47,326 bases of DNA from Colwellia psychrerythraea (GCA_002163005.1 MAAF01000114.1:1-47326); one strand, 5' to 3'; shown: positions 9,679 to 19,124, counted from the stretch's first letter. Numbers and translations are program-made. The notes: a model not told the origin generated them from the sequence alone.

Positions 9679-10173
9679 TTAGAACTGTTTAAGCTCATCC
9701 CACTCATCATCAGAAAGCAGCTTATCTAAGTCGACTAATATAAGTAATTCGCCATCACGATTTGACACCCCTTGAATAAATTGAGCGCTTTCTTCATTAC
9801 CAACATTTGGTGCTACATCAATTTCTGATGACTTTAAGTAGACAACCTCGGCAACACTGTCAACTAAAATACCTATGACTTGTTTTTCTGATTCTATCAC
9901 GACAACACGCGTATTATCGGTGATATCACATGGTTCTAAACCAAAACGAGATCGGGTATCAATAACAGTAACTACATTTCCACGTAAATTAATAATACCA
10001 AGTACGTAAAGTGGCGCGCCGGGAACAGGAGCAATTTCACTATAACGTAAAACCTCTTGTACCTGCATAACATTAATACCGTACGTTTCATTTTCTAACT
10101 TAAAGGTTACCCACTGCAATACCTCATCATTAGCTTCAACTTTATCACTTGCACTTCGTCTTTCATTTGACAT
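9679..10173 (-). CDS. cheW: Chemotaxis coupling protein CheW
   Basis: CheW links chemoreceptors to the CheA kinase in the cytoplasmic array. The 164 residues hold one CheW domain from about residue 18: WVTFKLENETYGINVMQVQEVLRY, then the receptor-facing APLYVLGIINLRGNVVTVIDTRSRFGL, then VIGILVDSVAEVVYLKSSEID and FIQGVSNRDGELLILVDLDKLL. The start is supported by GAGGCGAG about 5-10 bases upstream. It follows parP after 130 bases that contain one copy of the palindromic repeat, and is the canonical CheW of this operon; parP encodes a second CheW-like protein. Confidence 0.95.
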   Translation of the reverse strand: MSNERRSASDKVEANDEVLQWVTFKLENETYGINVMQVQEVLRYSEIAPVPGAPLYVLGIINLRGNVVTVIDTRSRFGLEPCDITDNTRVVVIESEKQVIGILVDSVAEVVYLKSSEIDVAPNVGNEESAQFIQGVSNRDGELLILVDLDKLLSDDEWDELKQF

Positions 10174-10217
10174 ATTTCTCGCCTCTCAAATAACTTACTT
10201 TTAAGTCACCTATAACG

Positions 10218-10288
10218 TATACCCGCTCCACTTGATTATGAATCGCTCAGACTTCCTGAAACGAGCATCTTCAAGTGGAACGGGTATA
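10218..10288. repeat. Palindromic repeat, copy 1 (71 bp), between parP and cheW
   Basis: Bounded by TATACCCGCTCCACTTGA (10218-10235) and its near-inverse TCAAGTGGAACGGGTATA (10271-10288). The inner part (CGCTCAGACTTCCTGAAACGAGCATC) is also found, reverse-complemented, in copies 2 and 3. The element starts 15 bases after the parP stop. It resembles a REP/MITE-type mobile palindrome. Confidence 0.85.
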
Positions 10289-10303
10289 GATAGGGATCAT
10301 TTA

Positions 10304-11053
10304 CTATTTTTGATGAATATCACTGCCTTTATCAAGCAATCCAATCAAAGCACTTACATCAAGTAAGGCACACATTTTTTCTTTGACTAAGCCTGCTAAC
10401 CACGGACGTTTCTCACTGGAGTCTAGCCATTTAACTTCATCTTGAGACAATACTACAGTATCAACTAAATGTTCAGCCATTAGCCCCCAAGGGCTATCAT
10501 TTAGCATAATAATATATTGATAGTTTAGTGAGTTTCTTAATGCTTCGTCACATTTTTCTGGCATAACCCATAATGCGGTGTCGACAACATTAATTTTTTC
10601 ATCCCGATAAATCATGACTCCTTTAAACCAATCAGGCTTACCCATTAAACTATTGGTCTTATCAACTTTATGAATCCCACCTAATTCGATTAAAGGTACC
10701 GCAATGGTTAAACCTGCCACTTCAAAAAACATGGCTTGAAAGTCACCTTGACGGTAGCTTTTTTCCGGTAAACTAGGTGTTGTTGTACTACTTTTATCAG
10801 AGGAAATTGGCAATAAATCAATCTCTGAAATAGTACTGTCATTTACTTCTTTTCTGACCGTATTTTCTTTCGGTTCACTTACGGTATTCAATAAACTTTC
10901 TAAAGACTTATTTTCTTTATGCGCTAACGGTCGACTGATTCTTTTTTTAACAATACTTTGTTGTGATAATTCTTCAGCAACCTCCGGCTCTGTTAGTAGT
11001 TCAGATAAATAGTTTTTCATTATCTTTTTACTAGCCGTTAATGATTTACTCAT
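10304..11053 (-). CDS. parP: ParP-like CheW-domain protein (chemotaxis array placement)
   Basis: In Vibrio, ParP joins the ParA-like ParC to CheA and keeps chemotaxis arrays at the cell pole. The 249 residues split into a basic, low-complexity N-terminal half (about 1-100) and a C-terminal CheW-like half: FQAMFFEVAGLTIAVPLIELGGIHK, DWFKGVMIYRDEKINVVDTALW, YIIMLNDSPWGLMAEHLVDTVVLSQDEVKW and RPWLAGLVKEKMCALLDVSALIGLL. It abuts parC with no spacer, and cheW follows, the same parC-parP-cheW order as in Vibrio. The family call rests on this context and on the weak CheW domain; the N-terminal half is poorly conserved in general. Confidence 0.8.
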   Translation of the reverse strand: MSKSLTASKKIMKNYLSELLTEPEVAEELSQQSIVKKRISRPLAHKENKSLESLLNTVSEPKENTVRKEVNDSTISEIDLLPISSDKSSTTTPSLPEKSYRQGDFQAMFFEVAGLTIAVPLIELGGIHKVDKTNSLMGKPDWFKGVMIYRDEKINVVDTALWVMPEKCDEALRNSLNYQYIIMLNDSPWGLMAEHLVDTVVLSQDEVKWLDSSEKRPWLAGLVKEKMCALLDVSALIGLLDKGSDIHQK

Positions 11054-11848
11054 TTAGCGTTCAACCTCTTTGCACTGCATGCTTTGCTTAACCAAATAGT
11101 TTAATAAACTTTTATAAGCTAATGTACCTCGAGAATTGGCAGCATAATCTGACGGTACTTTTTGCTCGAAACTTGCATTTCTAAAATTAGTATCAATTGG
11201 GATCACTCCAGGCCAGATCTTATTAGTATAAACTTCCTGTAGTTTTTTAAAGGCCATAATGGAGGCTTTTGTCCTTTTATCAAACATGGTTGGCACTATT
11301 ATATATTGAAAGGGAGCATTTTGCTCTCCTTGCATTATTTCCAGAGTCCTAATCATACGGTCTAAGCCTTTTAGTGCTAAAAATTCAGTTTGTACTGGAA
11401 TAATTATACGATCAGCTGCCGCCAAGGCGTTTACCATAAGCACACCAAGTACTGGTGGGCAATCCATCAAGACATAATCATAACTCTCTGCTACTTTTTG
11501 TACCGCTTTCTTTAACACTAAGCCCATACCACCTTTATTACCCAAAGAGCGGTCTAGAGTAGCTAAGCCCATAGTGGCAGGTAAAATATCAATATTAGGG
11601 TACTGAGTTGGGCATAATGTTTGTAGAATTTGCTCCCTCGATGCGACTTGGGTAAATAATTCATAGACACTGAGATCTAAATCTTCAGACTCTATTCCAA
11701 AGTAGTAACTTAATGAAGCATGGGGATCAGTATCAATTAATAATACTCTATGCCCTTGTTCAGCTAGAATACCAGCAAGCGCTATAGTTGTAGTAGTTTT
11801 ACCAACCCCACCTTTTTGATTTGCAACTGTCCAAACTATCAAGAGCAC
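11054..11848 (-). CDS. parC: ParA/Soj-family ATPase ParC (polar localisation of chemotaxis arrays)
   Basis: A ParA-type ATPase that marks the pole and recruits the chemotaxis array through ParP. The deviant Walker A is near the start (VANQKGGVGKTTTTIALAG), followed by VLLIDTDPHASLSYYFG, the YDYVLMDCPPVLGVLMVNALAAAD switch and RIIIPVQTEFLALKGLDRMIRTLE. The 264 residues match Soj-like proteins. The start is a GTG at 11848 with AAGTGAG just upstream. It lies 91 bases after motD and touches parP. A plasmid-type partition role is unlikely because there is no parB or parS and it sits inside the chemotaxis operon. Confidence 0.85.
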   Translation of the reverse strand: MLLIVWTVANQKGGVGKTTTTIALAGILAEQGHRVLLIDTDPHASLSYYFGIESEDLDLSVYELFTQVASREQILQTLCPTQYPNIDILPATMGLATLDRSLGNKGGMGLVLKKAVQKVAESYDYVLMDCPPVLGVLMVNALAAADRIIIPVQTEFLALKGLDRMIRTLEIMQGEQNAPFQYIIVPTMFDKRTKASIMAFKKLQEVYTNKIWPGVIPIDTNFRNASFEQKVPSDYAANSRGTLAYKSLLNYLVKQSMQCKEVER

Positions 11849-11939
11849 TACTCACTTATTTTTAATTCAATATTATGAATCGCTTTTGCGATTCTATGCT
11901 CTTTATCATTATTTTTATGATTCTAATTGTCGGAAATTC

Positions 11940-12938
11940 TTATTCAGGATTATTATCAATGTATTCATTATTTTCATTATTTTCATTTCGAGTTGTGATA
12001 CGAATACCACCATTCTTTAACCTAATAACCTTGATATTATTTGATTCATCCGTACTTTCTCCATTATAACCTTCCTCTAGTTTTACCTTTTCTATATCTG
12101 GTAAAGCTATTGTTGGCGTTTGGAGTAAGTTGGCTTTTTCTAAACCATACTTTGATATAGCAACAACGACCTTTCTATTTTTTGCGCGCCCCTCAGCGGT
12201 TAAATTATCTGCACTAGGATAATATTGTCCATAGCCTTCAATAGCCATACGAGCGGGGTTTAGTCCCAATTTTTCCAAAACCCTCAAAATAGCAGTAGCT
12301 CGAAAAACAGACAACTCCCAATTTGAAGAATATATTTCGTTATTAATGACTTGATTATCAGTATACCCCCTAACACGAATGAAGTTACTTGCTTGACCTA
12401 TAACAGCATAAATTACCGTCAAAATAGCGTCAGCAGATAGGGTGGCAGATGATGAACCACTGGGAAATAACAAACCACTATTTAATTCAATTTCTAACCA
12501 ATCACCATCAATTTGTAATTGTGCAAAACCGGATTCAACAAGTTCATATAAAGCAGTGTGAAGTTCTTTTTCTAAAGAGCTTAGATTGCTGCCTACCTTT
12601 GCATCAGAGATATTAGACAAGTTTTTTTCGTTATCAACTAACTCAGGACCAGCAACATCTAAGATGCCATTGCCGTATAGCTTTATATTCGTTTTACTGG
12701 TATTAACCATTAAAACACTATCGCCATGGCCACGATTTTTAGTTTCCTCTTCATAAGCTTGAAACACTCGACCAAAGGATTCAGTGATACTTTCAAAAGG
12801 TTTTTCGTTTACCATGGCCATTGCATATAACACAACAAAAAGAGCAAACATCAATGTCATATAATCGGCATAAGAGACTAACCAACGATGAATGTTATCA
12901 TGTTCTACCGCAGTTCTTCTCTTACGTAAACGATTCAT
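11940..12938 (-). CDS. motD: Flagellar motor stator protein MotD (MotB-like)
   Basis: The B subunit of a stator unit, anchored to peptidoglycan. After a basic start comes HRWLVSYADYMTLMFALFVVLYA with the ion-binding Asp25 in the single TM helix. A plug/linker follows, then an OmpA-like peptidoglycan-binding domain from about residue 155 to 265 (LLFPSGSSSATLSADAI, IRVRGYTDNQ, WELSVFRATAILRVLEKLGLNPARMAIEGYG, NRKVVVAISKYG). The polar tail of some 60 residues is probably disordered. The H-x-x-HRWLVSYAD pattern is the MotD type of Pseudomonas, not PomB. It overlaps motC by 4 bases (ATGA). Confidence 0.9.
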   Translation of the reverse strand: MNRLRKRRTAVEHDNIHRWLVSYADYMTLMFALFVVLYAMAMVNEKPFESITESFGRVFQAYEEETKNRGHGDSVLMVNTSKTNIKLYGNGILDVAGPELVDNEKNLSNISDAKVGSNLSSLEKELHTALYELVESGFAQLQIDGDWLEIELNSGLLFPSGSSSATLSADAILTVIYAVIGQASNFIRVRGYTDNQVINNEIYSSNWELSVFRATAILRVLEKLGLNPARMAIEGYGQYYPSADNLTAEGRAKNRKVVVAISKYGLEKANLLQTPTIALPDIEKVKLEEGYNGESTDESNNIKVIRLKNGGIRITTRNENNENNEYIDNNPE

Positions 12939-13681
12939 TGATCTAGCCTAAAGGCTGATAATTTATTTTCTATTGCATGAGGATTTTCTCCATGAGCAAT
13001 AGAGACTAACCCTTCACAAATCATTTCACGATACATAGTTTGTTCGTGAACTATGGCTCGAATTTTATTCGCTATAGGCAAATAAAACAAATTAGCAAAG
13101 CCAACGCCATATATCGTGGCAATAAAAGCTGTCGCTATGCCCTGCCCTAATAGTGCAGGTTCAGTTAAGTTACTCATTGCATGAATTAACCCGAGCACCG
13201 CACCTAGAATACCGATAGTTGGACTATAACCTCCCATGGATTCATAAACATTAGCGGATCGTAAATTATGCTCGCGATAAATATCTAAATCTAACTCTAA
13301 AGCAACACGAAAATTCTCAAGTTCGATGCCATCAACAAGAAGGTTCAATCCTTTTTGAGTATAACTGTCTTCAATTTCCAGTGCTGTATCTTCAAGTGCT
13401 AGATAGCCTTTTTCTCTTGCCTTGGTTGCCCATATTACAATTTCGCTAATCCCTTGTTCAATATCGTATTTAGGTGGTAAAAAAACCCACTTAAGTAATG
13501 AAATTGCATGGGTAAATTGCACCATGGAAGATTGCAGCATAACGGCACCTAAAGTGCCTCCAAATACAATGATGAAAGCAGGAAGTTCAAATAAAGCTGA
13601 TAAATGGCCACCATCTAAGCTAAAGCCTATATAAACAGCTAAAATAGCAATGGTGAGCCCCGCAATACTCAGCTTATCCAC
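12935..13681 (-). CDS. motC: Flagellar motor stator protein MotC (MotA-like)
   Basis: The A subunit of the stator; with MotD it forms the ion channel that drives rotation. The 248 residues carry four TM segments: about 5-22, 33-52, 150-170 and 182-202. The cytoplasmic loop has the charged region [17 protein letters not shown], and TM3 has the conserved proline in [21 protein letters not shown]. It overlaps cheB by 8 bases upstream and motD by 4 downstream, so the three are translationally coupled. MotC/MotD pairs usually act as a second stator set; a main MotAB or PomAB is not in this window. The coupling ion cannot be settled by eye. Confidence 0.9.
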   Translation of the reverse strand: MDKLSIAGLTIAILAVYIGFSLDGGHLSALFELPAFIIVFGGTLGAVMLQSSMVQFTHAISLLKWVFLPPKYDIEQGISEIVIWATKAREKGYLALEDTALEIEDSYTQKGLNLLVDGIELENFRVALELDLDIYREHNLRSANVYESMGGYSPTIGILGAVLGLIHAMSNLTEPALLGQGIATAFIATIYGVGFANLFYLPIANKIRAIVHEQTMYREMICEGLVSIAHGENPHAIENKLSAFRLDQ

Positions 13682-14816
13682 GACTGACTTCCTTTACCAT
13701 AGATGCCGCCATAGAGTCCAAAGAAAGAGATAATTCAGATATCCCTGCTTTATCAACGGCCTGAGGCATACCATAAACCACACAGGATTGCTCGTCCTGG
13801 GACCAAATAGTCGCCCCTTTAGCTTTTAGCATTCTTGCACCTTCTTTACCATCAGAACCCATCCCAGTTAAGATAACGCCGAGCACTTTACCAGCAAATG
13901 TTTTTGCAGCGGATCCGAAACTAATATCAACACTAGGTTTAAAGGTTATTTTGGGAGAATCATCATCTAAAATTTTGATCTTTGCTGAGTTTTCACTACC
14001 TGTGATAAGCATTTGTCGACCGCCAGGAGCTAAATAAGCACAACCAGCTTTTAAAACATCTCCATCGGCGGCTTCCTTAATCGATATTTTACACAAAGAA
14101 TTTAATCGGCTAGCAAATGCTGCGGTAAATGCTGCAGGCATATGTTGAATGATAATTATTGGTAAAGGAAAGCTCTCATCAAGTTGAACCAATATTTTTT
14201 GTAGTGCTACTGGACCACCTGTTGATGTACCAATTGCCAGTAATTTATACTCTTTACCAGAACTGCGAGCAATCGCAGTCACTACTTTTCTATCTTTAGT
14301 TACTGAAGAAAAGGCTGATGATGTTGATGATTTATTTTGTTCTGCAATTAATCGGGATGCTTTCGGGCTAATACTTGCAACATTTGGACGAATACGAGCA
14401 CGTGGTCTTGAAAATTCAGATTGTCTTGCTATTTCAACTACTCGTTGGCGCAACAGGCTGCCAGCTTCATCACTATTTTTGGCTATCTCACTAAATTTTT
14501 TAGGTAAAAAATCTAATGCGCCAGCATCAAGTGCCTCTAAAGTTGCTTTCGCTCCTTGGTGGGTTAGGGATGAAAACATTAATATTGATGTCGGAGATCG
14601 AGCCATAATTTTTCTTACGGCCTCAATGCCATTAAGAATTGGCATTTCAATATCCATCGTAATTACATCGGGTTTAAGCAACAAAGCTTTATCTACTGCT
14701 TCTTGGCCGTTCACAGCCACATCAATTACGTTTAATTTGGGATCTTTATTAAGGATGTCAGTGACTCTGCGCCTAAAAAAGCTAGAATCATCAACAACAA
14801 GTACCTTGTAGGCCAT
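13674..14816 (-). CDS. cheB: Chemotaxis protein-glutamate methylesterase CheB
   Basis: CheB removes methyl groups from chemoreceptors for adaptation and is activated by CheA. The 380 residues hold a receiver domain ([11 protein letters not shown], phospho-acceptor Asp55 in VITMDIEMP, Lys at FLPKKF), a linker of about 60 residues rich in Arg and Ser, then the esterase with Ser198 (IGTSTGGP), His225 (IIIQHMP) and Asp322 ([11 protein letters not shown]). It follows cheA after 83 bases and overlaps motC. No cheR is in the window, so the matching methyltransferase must be elsewhere. Confidence 0.96.
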   Translation of the reverse strand: MAYKVLVVDDSSFFRRRVTDILNKDPKLNVIDVAVNGQEAVDKALLLKPDVITMDIEMPILNGIEAVRKIMARSPTSILMFSSLTHQGAKATLEALDAGALDFLPKKFSEIAKNSDEAGSLLRQRVVEIARQSEFSRPRARIRPNVASISPKASRLIAEQNKSSTSSAFSSVTKDRKVVTAIARSSGKEYKLLAIGTSTGGPVALQKILVQLDESFPLPIIIIQHMPAAFTAAFASRLNSLCKISIKEAADGDVLKAGCAYLAPGGRQMLITGSENSAKIKILDDDSPKITFKPSVDISFGSAAKTFAGKVLGVILTGMGSDGKEGARMLKAKGATIWSQDEQSCVVYGMPQAVDKAGISELSLSLDSMAASMVKEVSRG

Positions 14817-14899
14817 TTAATCTCTCTGCTTATGCTATTTATATTTACACTAAATATTCACACTATTGCAATATACTTAAGTGATTTACTTGTGATTCA

Positions 14900-17041
14900 C
14901 TAATTTCGCAACCTTTTATTAACGGGTGATTTTTTCGCATAAAATTTAAGCATATTCGCTATATCTAAAATTAGCGCAATACCACCATCACTTGTGATAG
15001 TAGCACCTGCCATCCCTGGTGTTCCGTGTAGTAACCTATCAAGGGGTTTAATAACAACTTCTTCTTGACCAATTAAGCTATCAACTACAAAGCCAACTTG
15101 CTGATTACCAAGTTGCACTATAACTACATGACCTTTATCACGCGACTTTTTAACAAAGTCACGTACTAACCATTCATCTAAATAAAACAATGGAATCGCT
15201 TTTTCTCGAACGATAATTGTTAATTGCCCATCAACGCTGTTTGTATTAGATAAATCTAAGTGAAATATTTCATTGACTGAAGCTAGCGGTAAAGCAAAGG
15301 TTTGCTTACCAACAATAACCATCAACGTAGGTAGTATTGCTAAAGTTAATGGCACTTTGATTTCAAGTATAGTGCCAACACCAAGCTCTGAATCAATATT
15401 TACAGTACCATTAAGCTGAGTAATTTTGGTTTTGACAACATCCATGCCAACACCACGACCTGATACCTCTGATATTTCAGTTTTAGTGGAAAACCCTGGT
15501 GCAAAAATAAGACTATATGCTTCTTTATCTGACATCCTAGCAGCGGACTCTTCATCAAGAACACCACGGTCAATAGCAATATTTTTCAATTTTTCAGCAT
15601 CCATTCCTGCACCATCATCTTTGATGGTTAACAGTATATGATCACCTTCTTGTGAGGCTGAAAGAAGTACCGTACCTTCTCTAGGTTTCCCTATTGCCTC
15701 TCGAGTATCTGGAGCTTCAATACCATGATCTACCGAGTTTCTGACTAAATGCACCAAAGGATCAGCAAGAGCTTCCACTAAATTTTTATCTAAATCAGTG
15801 TCTTCGCCTTCTAAAACCAATGAGATGTTTTTATTCAAACTACGCGCTAAATCACGTACAACACGGGGGAAGCGACCAAAAACTTTTTTAATCGGCTGCA
15901 TACGTGTTTGCATTACAGCGCCTTGCAAATCAGTCGTTACAGCATCTAGGTTGGTAACGGCTTTATTTAGGTCTTCGTCGTCAGAAATCAGACCTAAACT
16001 TGTTAATCTATTTCTTACTAAAACGAGCTCACCGACCATATTCATAATTTGGTCAAGTCGTTTAGTATCCACACGAACCGTTGTTTCACCTTGAGGTGCG
16101 GGTGTAGAAGCTGCTTTTTTCGCCACTATTTTTGCTGGCTCTTCTTGCGCTTTTTTCTGAGTAGCTTTTTGAGGCGTTACTTTAGGAGAAACAGCCTTTG
16201 CTTGTACTTGTTTTTCAGGGGGGGGAGTTGGAATACTAACAGGATTGTTAGTTACCGAACTTTCAACAGCTTTAGGTGCATTACCTTTACCATGTAATTC
16301 ATCTAATAACTTTTCAAATTCAAGGTCATCAATATCATCACTGGAAGTACTTAGAGCACTCCCCTTGGTGGCAGCAGTATCGACTGAAAAGGCCCCCTGC
16401 CCATGTAATTCGTCTAATAATGATTCAAATTCATCATCTGATATCTCATCACTTGAGCCATCAGTACTCGGCGTAGGTGTGGAATTAGGCACGGCTTCAT
16501 TAAGGTTAGGAGTTGACGAAACACTGCCAGATCCGTGTAGTTCGTCTAATAATTTTTCAAATTCATCCTCACTCATTTCATCACTTGAGCTTGATTCTTC
16601 ATTTGTGGTAGTGGATTGCTCAATCACTTCAGTAACAGCTGGAGTGCTTACATCAGGGTGACTAAGTCGAGCAAGTTCAGCGAGTAGATTGGCTTCCGCA
16701 GGAACAAGGGGTTCCTTATTTTGTACCATCACAAACATGTCATTGACAGTATCTAATGCGGATAAAATGGTATCCATAAGCTCGGCATTAACCGAGCGTT
16801 TTCCGGTACGTAATAAGTCGAATATATTTTCTGCCCCATGACAGACATCGACTAAATCACCAAGGCTTAAAAAGCCCGCTCCACCTTTAACGGTATGAAA
16901 ACCTCGAAAAATTGAATTCAGTAATTCAGCATTATCTACATCGTTTTCAAGTTCAACTAGCTCCTCTGAAAGCGATTCTAAGATTTCACCCGCTTCAACT
17001 AAAAAGTCCTGTAAAATTTCTTCATCTGCTTCAAAAGACAT
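14900..17041 (-). CDS. cheA: Chemotaxis histidine kinase CheA
   Basis: The core kinase of the chemotaxis array; it phosphorylates CheY and CheB. The 713 residues read as: HPt domain (1-110) with His49 in FRGFHTVKGGAGFLSL; an acidic linker (130-320) with three copies of a short helix motif in place of an obvious P2 domain; dimerisation helices (KRLDQIMNMVGELVLVRNRL); HATPase (VHLVRNSVDHGIE, DDGAGMD, GRGVGMDVVK); and a CheW-like C-terminal domain (LPTLMVIVGKQTFALPLASVNEI). It starts 14 bases after cheZ. The linker repeats are the odd feature and have their own entry. Confidence 0.97.
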   Translation of the reverse strand: MSFEADEEILQDFLVEAGEILESLSEELVELENDVDNAELLNSIFRGFHTVKGGAGFLSLGDLVDVCHGAENIFDLLRTGKRSVNAELMDTILSALDTVNDMFVMVQNKEPLVPAEANLLAELARLSHPDVSTPAVTEVIEQSTTTNEESSSSDEMSEDEFEKLLDELHGSGSVSSTPNLNEAVPNSTPTPSTDGSSDEISDDEFESLLDELHGQGAFSVDTAATKGSALSTSSDDIDDLEFEKLLDELHGKGNAPKAVESSVTNNPVSIPTPPPEKQVQAKAVSPKVTPQKATQKKAQEEPAKIVAKKAASTPAPQGETTVRVDTKRLDQIMNMVGELVLVRNRLTSLGLISDDEDLNKAVTNLDAVTTDLQGAVMQTRMQPIKKVFGRFPRVVRDLARSLNKNISLVLEGEDTDLDKNLVEALADPLVHLVRNSVDHGIEAPDTREAIGKPREGTVLLSASQEGDHILLTIKDDGAGMDAEKLKNIAIDRGVLDEESAARMSDKEAYSLIFAPGFSTKTEISEVSGRGVGMDVVKTKITQLNGTVNIDSELGVGTILEIKVPLTLAILPTLMVIVGKQTFALPLASVNEIFHLDLSNTNSVDGQLTIIVREKAIPLFYLDEWLVRDFVKKSRDKGHVVIVQLGNQQVGFVVDSLIGQEEVVIKPLDRLLHGTPGMAGATITSDGGIALILDIANMLKFYAKKSPVNKRLRN
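16289..16585 (-). repeat. Three repeats of a DELHG helix motif in the CheA linker
   Basis: Within cheA, residues 153-170, 197-214 and 235-251 read SDEMSEDEFEKLLDELHG, SDEISDDEFESLLDELHG and SDDIDDLEFEKLLDELHG, separated by Ser/Thr/Pro-rich spacers. The DNA copies are at 16532-16585, 16400-16453 and 16289-16339. They fall where CheA proteins normally carry the P2 CheY/CheB docking domain. Confidence 0.9.
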
Positions 17042-17054
17042 GCAGTAATTCCCC

Positions 17055-17798
17055 TTAAAATCCTAAACTTGATAAAAGATCATCAACATCATCTTGATCT
17101 TCTACTACATCATCTCTGTTTGTGGCATTTACAATGGGTCCTTCAACAAGGTTTTCACCTACTTTAGGACTGGTATGTTCTTGCACTTTTTCTGCAGATA
17201 TACCAAAAGCCGTCAACATATTTATTAAACTTTCTTCAACTTCTCTAACTAACTCAATAACTTTTCGAATAACTTGACCTGTTAAGTCTTGAAAGTCTTG
17301 TGCCATTAATACATCTGTCATTAAACTATGAATATGCTGAGTTTCTTTACCAGTATTTTTTAACAAAGTATCGATATCAAGGCATAAAGATTTAAACTCT
17401 TTCAAGTCCAACTCGTTATTCATCAACCTAGTCCACGAAGGATTGACGGTAGCTACTTGTTCAGCAATGGTATCAACTACTGGAAATATCGCCTCGACGG
17501 CATCCATAGTTTTATTTGCAGCTTCTTCTGTTCTAGTAATTACAAAATTCAATCGCTCTTTGGCATCTGGGATATCTGTGGTAGCAAGATCATTCAACCT
17601 AGAATCTAGTTGAAAATTTGTCAAAGAGTCATGAAGCTGGCGAGTTAATTTTCCAATTTCTGCAAAAAGTTCGGAATTGATCGGATTTTGAATCTCAGCA
17701 ATAATCGCATCCGCTGCATCTTGCTGGTCAGATTCTAAAAAAACAACCAAAGATCTTGCTTGCTCTAATGAAATCCGCCCGGTCATAGCTATACTCAT
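17055..17798 (-). CDS. cheZ: Protein phosphatase CheZ
   Basis: CheZ dephosphorylates CheY-P and so ends the switching signal. The 247 residues form the long helical hairpin with the catalytic-loop signature MAQDFQDLTGQVIRKVIELV, which contains the active Gln. The last residues, DVDDLLSSLGF, form the CheY-binding tail helix after a flexible acidic linker. cheA follows 13 bases downstream and cheY is 74 bases upstream, the usual cheY-cheZ-cheA order of polar-flagellum clusters. Confidence 0.96.
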   Translation of the reverse strand: MSIAMTGRISLEQARSLVVFLESDQQDAADAIIAEIQNPINSELFAEIGKLTRQLHDSLTNFQLDSRLNDLATTDIPDAKERLNFVITRTEEAANKTMDAVEAIFPVVDTIAEQVATVNPSWTRLMNNELDLKEFKSLCLDIDTLLKNTGKETQHIHSLMTDVLMAQDFQDLTGQVIRKVIELVREVEESLINMLTAFGISAEKVQEHTSPKVGENLVEGPIVNATNRDDVVEDQDDVDDLLSSLGF

Positions 17799-17872
17799 GC
17801 AAAGTCCTTAATAGAATATTTATCAACACCTTAATTTAGCTAACAAGTTGACTGTTAACTAAGGCCATCACA

Positions 17873-18256
17873 TTAAGCTAAGCGCTCAAAAATTTTATCT
17901 AACTTAGTTTTTAATGTTGCGGCTGTAAATGGTTTAACAATATAGCCATTAACACCTGCTTGAGCAGCCATAATGATTTGCTCTTTTTTAGCTTCTGCAG
18001 TAATAAGTAGCACGGGTATGTGTGATAGATTAGCATCGGCTCGAATTGCTTTAAGTAAATCTATACCTTGCATGCCCGGCATGTTCCAATCCGTCACAAC
18101 AAAATCAAAATCACCACCTTGAAGCATGGGTAACGCGGTATTGCCATCATCAGCTTCTTGAATGTTGGTGAAACCTAAATCACGTAACAAATTTTTAACT
18201 ATACGTCTCATTGTTGAAAAATCATCAACAACAAGTACTTTCATATTTTTATCCAA
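17873..18256 (-). CDS. cheY: Chemotaxis response regulator CheY
   Basis: CheY-P binds the FliM switch and changes rotation direction. From the start used here the protein is 127 residues: Asp11-Asp12, acceptor Asp56 in [12 protein letters not shown], Thr86, Lys108 in YIVKPF. I take the TTG at 18256 as start because GGAG lies 6 bases before it and the product begins [18 protein letters not shown] like close relatives. An ATG at 18244 (four codons in) and an in-frame TTG at 18280 are alternatives. The sequence [17 protein letters not shown] is a CheY signature, so other receiver proteins are unlikely. It is 109 bases downstream of fliA. Confidence 0.95.
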   Translation of the reverse strand: MDKNMKVLVVDDFSTMRRIVKNLLRDLGFTNIQEADDGNTALPMLQGGDFDFVVTDWNMPGMQGIDLLKAIRADANLSHIPVLLITAEAKKEQIIMAAQAGVNGYIVKPFTAATLKTKLDKIFERLA

Positions 18257-18365
18257 GGAACTCTCCGGCGAAACATTCAAAATTAATATTTTTTATAATA
18301 TATTCATTACATACCTAAATCAGGTATTTTTTACTTTAACTATCAGTGGTTTATTATCCGTTTAG

Positions 18366-19085
18366 TTAATTTGTCCAAGATTGCATGCGTGCTTTTAAGC
18401 GATGCATGGCTTGACTATGAATCTGACTTACCCGTGATTCACTCACATCGAGTACTTGCCCTATTTCTCGTAAATTTAATTCTTCATCATAATATAAAGA
18501 CAGTACTAGAGCTTCTCGTTCTGGTAAAGACTTAATGCATTGAGTTAAGCCTTTTTTAAAGGCAATTCGTTCAATACTTTGATATGGATCATCTCCAATA
18601 TAGTCATCACTTGGCTTAATCGCGTCTTCGTTGACACCAAGATCATCAATACCAAGTATTTTTCCTGTACTTACTTCACTTAATATAAGATGGTAGTCAC
18701 TGAGTGAAATTTCAAGCTTTTCAGCAACTTCAATATCAGAAACATCTCGACCTAACTGCCCTTCAAGTTGCTTTATCGCTTCACTGATCATGCGACTGTT
18801 CTTATGAACAGATCGTGGTGTCCAATCACCCCGACGTATTTCATCTAGCATAGCGCCACGGATACGAATACCAGCAAAAGTTTCAAAGCTTGCGCCTTTA
18901 CTGTTATCAAAATTACTCGCCGCTTCAAATAAGCCAATCATTCCTGATTGTATTAAATCATCTACTTGAACGCTTGCTGGTAACCTTGCTAAAAGGTGAT
19001 AAGCAATGCGCTTAACTAAAACAGTTTGTTGTTCAAGAAGAGCTGCTTTATCAATTTGATTATTATAGCTATTCGCTTTTACCAC
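18366..19085 (-). CDS. fliA: RNA polymerase sigma factor for late flagellar genes (sigma-28, FliA)
   Basis: FliA directs transcription of flagellin, motor and chemotaxis genes and is normally held by FlgM, which is not in this window. The 239 residues show sigma region 2 (RIAYHLLARLPASVQVDDLIQSGMIGLFEAASNFD, then FETFAGIRIRGAMLDEIRRGDW), region 3 (QLEGQLGRDVSDIEVAEKLEISLSDYH) and region 4 (LPEREALVLSLYYDEELNLREIGQVLDVSESRVSQIHSQAMHRL). It follows flhG after 39 bases, the flhA-flhF-flhG-fliA order of polar clusters. No clear GCCGATAA-type promoter was found within this window. Confidence 0.97.
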   Translation of the reverse strand: MVKANSYNNQIDKAALLEQQTVLVKRIAYHLLARLPASVQVDDLIQSGMIGLFEAASNFDNSKGASFETFAGIRIRGAMLDEIRRGDWTPRSVHKNSRMISEAIKQLEGQLGRDVSDIEVAEKLEISLSDYHLILSEVSTGKILGIDDLGVNEDAIKPSDDYIGDDPYQSIERIAFKKGLTQCIKSLPEREALVLSLYYDEELNLREIGQVLDVSESRVSQIHSQAMHRLKARMQSWTN

Positions 19086-19124
19086 GTAATAATGCTCTCA
19101 CTGAAGTAATGCTAAATTGATCAG

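Noticed and set aside
11054..11848. ParA-type gene as part of a plasmid or chromosome partition system
   Set aside because: No parB or parS-like sequence nearby; it abuts a CheW-like gene inside the chemotaxis operon.
16245..16661. Open frame of 138 codons on the plus strand inside cheA
   Set aside because: It is the antisense of the repeated acidic/Ser linker of cheA, has repetitive Ser/Asn content and no ribosome-binding site.
18311..18332. ATACCT/AGGTAT hairpin followed by T run on the plus strand between cheY and fliA
   Set aside because: No plus-strand gene ends there, and on the transcribed strand no T run follows the 6-bp stem.
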